The notes below the pieces were generated by a model. The model was not told the DNA's origin, did no database searches, and was given only the letters and a program-made list of their open reading frames with translations. The translations under genes and the position numbers were made by a program. From NCBI GenBank assembly GCA_034429745.1, contig DAOUFY010000090.1, positions 1-64,000 of the forward strand: DNA of 64,000 bases, given 5' to 3'. Below, piece by piece: positions 61,824 through 64,000 of this stretch (position 1 is the first letter of the stretch; each line of letters begins with the position of its first letter). This stretch comes from JBAXBF01 sp034429745 (GTDB taxonomy: Bacteria; Chloroflexota; Anaerolineae; Anaerolineales; DRKV01).

Positions 61824-63941
61824 TTACTGCACTTCAGCTTCGATATTATCCTTATTATAGACCGAGAACGGACCCATCAAAACGCGCAAGCCTTTCTCGC
61901 GAGTAGGATCTTTTTCGATGGTGTAGGTGCCCATGCGACCGGCTTCAAAAGTTTCACCAGCTTCGCCCTTGAGAGCACCGCTTGCAATCAAGTAGGTAAC
62001 GTAGTAGGTCAAGTATCCTAGGTCTTTGAAGCTCCATAGGGCAAATTCTGGAGCGCAGCCATTGCGGGTAAATTCTACCATCTCAGAAGGCAAGCCAAGA
62101 CCAGAAACCTTGACTTTGTCGCATAAGCCTTCATCCTGCATGGCTTTGGCAGCGGCGTTAATACCGATAGTCGTTGGTGCCATGATTACCTTGAGGTCTG
62201 GATATTTATCCACGAGGGCTAAGGCTTGATTGTAGCTGTCTTCAGACTGATCATTGCCATAGACAATGTCAACCAGTTCGAGTTTGGCGTATTTCGGGTC
62301 TTTTAGGGCTTCTTTCAAAGCAGCAATCCAAGCGTTTTGGTTGGCAGCATCTGGAGAAGCAGAAAGAACAGCGAACTTGCCGCCTTCTTCGCCCATGATG
62401 GAAAGCGCCATATCTGCCATCACTTTGCCGGTTTCGTTGAAGTCAACTTGAGCTACGAAGACTTGCTCACCTTCAGCTGAGGGGATGGGTGAATCCCAAG
62501 TAACGACGGTAACGCCTGCCTCACGGGCTTTCTTGGCTGGTTCAGCTATTTGATCGCCAGCGTTGTTGGAGATCATGATGGCATTGACCTTCTGGGTTGT
62601 GGCGCTGGTTACAATTTCAATTTGTCCGGCAACGCTGTTGTCAGCGGTTGGACCAAGAAAATCAAGTTTGCCTTTGTTTTCCAATTCAGCATGCGCTTCT
62701 TGTGCCCCTTGGTAAGCCTGCTCAAAGACCATGTTGCCCATGAATTTCGGCAGAAGCACCATGTTCAGGGTCTTGCCTTTTTCAGCTTTGACCACTGGTC
62801 CTGCTTCAGCGGCGGGAGCAGCGCCGGCGAGTTTATCGCATTTCCAATCAGAAAGTGGCTTGGTGAAGTCGTTGGATTCCCAAGCTTTAGCCATTTCATC
62901 CACGTTGCAGATGGTAACGATATCCATGCCGGAGTTGGTGAATGGCTCAAATTCCTTACCGTTGACGATCTTGTCATAGATCATCTGGACGGTGTCATAG
63001 CCCCAACCGAAGTATTTCTGTCCGACTAAGCCGTAGAGCATGCCTTTCTTGACCCAATCGAGCTCGACGGGTAGGGTGTCAAAAGCGACGCTCTTCATGC
63101 CTTTCTTGGTGGCTTCTTCCCACTTGGGCATAGCGCCTTCACCGGCGAAAATGGGCCACAGACCGACGAAGAACCAGCCGTTGAGGTCTGGGTACTTGGT
63201 CATGGTCTCTTCGACAACTTGGACACCTTTTTGGATGTCATCATTGCAGGCGACAATATCAACGATTTCGATGTTGCTGCCCTCAACGCCTTCTTTGAAG
63301 CCGGCGATGCGTGCTTCGAGGTTGGCAGCGCCTGGGACGCCGGTGAGGAGAGCAACTTTACCGCCATTGGGCAAAGCCATTTTGAGGAGTTCAGCAGCGG
63401 CTTTACCGCCTTCTTTGTTGTCAACGCCGAGGTAAGTGAAGCGCTTGCTGTTGGGGGAGTCGGAGTCCCAAGTCATAACGGGGATGCCGGCTTCGACAGC
63501 TTTGTTGATGGGGTCAACGCAGCCTTCGGGCTCGTTGCAGGAGACACCGATGGCATCTACGCCTTTAGCGATGACGCCTTCCATCACAGCAGCTTGTTCA
63601 GCGATGTCGGATTTAGTGGGGGCAGTGTAAAGGATTTCGACTTTGATTTTGCCCTGTTCAGAAAGCTCTTTGGCTTTCAGCTCAGCGCCGACGCGGCCGG
63701 TTTCGAAGACGGGGTTATTGAGGGCTTTAGGGATCCAAGCGATGGTAAGGACGCCGTCCTCGATGCCTGGTTTAGCAGCGGCGGGCTGTTCTTCTTTAGG
63801 CTGTTCAGCTTCAGCGGGTTGTTCGGCGGGTTTCTCCTCCTTGGGCTGCTCGGCAACGGGAGTGGGTGCCGGCTGACAGGCAGAGAGAAGCATACTAGCA
63901 ATCATCAATAGGGATAGAATGACTACTGAAATTCGTCTCAT
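61824..63941 (-). CDS. Double-headed sugar ABC transporter substrate-binding lipoprotein
   Basis: About 705 residues from ATG 63941, chosen for the GGAGG site upstream (a TTG at 63956 is the alternative). Lipoprotein signal ends MLLSAC, Cys22, followed by a Pro/Glu/Ala/Gln linker to ~62. Two complete Peripla_BP_4-type domains follow: ~65-385 ([30 protein letters not shown]) and ~390-705 ([30 protein letters not shown]). The second resembles rhamnose-binding RhaS. Both heads have a complete-looking ligand pocket by eye. Normal family members have one domain of about 320 residues. Confidence 0.88.
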   Translation of the reverse strand: MRRISVVILSLLMIASMLLSACQPAPTPVAEQPKEEKPAEQPAEAEQPKEEQPAAAKPGIEDGVLTIAWIPKALNNPVFETGRVGAELKAKELSEQGKIKVEILYTAPTKSDIAEQAAVMEGVIAKGVDAIGVSCNEPEGCVDPINKAVEAGIPVMTWDSDSPNSKRFTYLGVDNKEGGKAAAELLKMALPNGGKVALLTGVPGAANLEARIAGFKEGVEGSNIEIVDIVACNDDIQKGVQVVEETMTKYPDLNGWFFVGLWPIFAGEGAMPKWEEATKKGMKSVAFDTLPVELDWVKKGMLYGLVGQKYFGWGYDTVQMIYDKIVNGKEFEPFTNSGMDIVTICNVDEMAKAWESNDFTKPLSDWKCDKLAGAAPAAEAGPVVKAEKGKTLNMVLLPKFMGNMVFEQAYQGAQEAHAELENKGKLDFLGPTADNSVAGQIEIVTSATTQKVNAIMISNNAGDQIAEPAKKAREAGVTVVTWDSPIPSAEGEQVFVAQVDFNETGKVMADMALSIMGEEGGKFAVLSASPDAANQNAWIAALKEALKDPKYAKLELVDIVYGNDQSEDSYNQALALVDKYPDLKVIMAPTTIGINAAAKAMQDEGLCDKVKVSGLGLPSEMVEFTRNGCAPEFALWSFKDLGYLTYYVTYLIASGALKGEAGETFEAGRMGTYTIEKDPTREKGLRVLMGPFSVYNKDNIEAEVQ

Positions 63942-64000
63942 TTTCTTTTCCTCCAAAAAATGTATTAATTGTTATAAAAAGTTATACCTGCACCAATAGT

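Noticed and set aside
63219..63911. 230-codon open frame on the plus strand
   Set aside because: Antisense to the double-headed binding protein; its composition (Asp/Phe/Gly-rich) is the mirror of that gene's repetitive coding and it has no ribosome site.

Overview
This window looks like chromosome from a motile member of the Chloroflexota, probably Anaerolineae-like. That placement is inference. It rests on secreted lipoproteins with long Pro/Thr/Ser tracts and NBR1-type Ig domains, an S21/IF-1 gene pair, a T-box in front of thrS, and the general flavour of the proteins. No 16S rRNA is present to confirm it.

Layout. (1) 1-500: the 3' end of a 23S rRNA and a complete 5S rRNA. (2) 0.6-2.9 kb: a non-pyrrolysine MttB-family methyltransferase on the minus strand, then rpsU-infA. 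(3) 3.0-33.5 kb: a ~30 kb surface-glycan island, all on the plus strand and mostly with overlapping genes. Its first part (3.1-20 kb) encodes two PLP sugar aminotransferases, a cytidylyltransferase-like protein, a Gfo/Idh dehydrogenase, an SDR, a GNAT acetyltransferase, a NeuB/PseI/LegI-type nonulosonate synthase, a formyltransferase, a NodB deacetylase, an AsnB-like protein overlapping an N-acetyl-sugar amidotransferase, a ligase-carrier-acyltransferase fusion and a capsule-type protein. Its second part (20.5-33.5 kb) encodes a glycosyltransferase-methyltransferase fusion, a B12 radical SAM enzyme, more glycosyltransferases and a 2076-residue protein with four glycosyltransferase domains, one FkbM domain and three acidic repeats. 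Decayed fragments interrupt or flank the island: a probable nucleotidyltransferase (MNT) remnant near 4.2 kb, a HEPN-MNT toxin-antitoxin remnant near 20.1 kb, and the tail of a DNA methyltransferase near 33.6 kb.

(4) 33.8-37.9 kb: a DUF1810 protein, a C26 peptidase, and an NMT1/THI5-type ABC transporter on the minus strand. (5) 38.0-43.1 kb: the flagellar filament genes, namely two flagellins, fliD, flaG and fliS. Both flagellins, and more weakly fliD, have sigma-28 promoters with the exact 11-base spacer. The simplest reading is that the island makes one or more modified nonulosonic acids and attaches them to flagellin or another surface layer. (6) 43.2-46.7 kb: a lipoprotein, a THEP1-like NTPase, tRNA-Val with a consensus promoter, and a Thr T-box with thrS. 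(7) 46.7-50.0 kb: pstC-pstA-pstB and a PhoB-like regulator with a degenerate receiver, on the minus strand. (8) 50.3-55.5 kb: an NBR1-Ig lipoprotein, a secreted alpha/beta hydrolase, a Cas4/RecB-like nuclease, a bacteriohemerythrin and a phosphoribosyltransferase. (9) 55.7-60.2 kb: a PilJ-type chemoreceptor and a multi-PAS histidine kinase. (10) 60.3-64 kb: a UroD-like protein, rhamnose mutarotase and a double-headed sugar-binding lipoprotein, on the minus strand, suggesting a rhamnose or deoxysugar locus that continues past the window.
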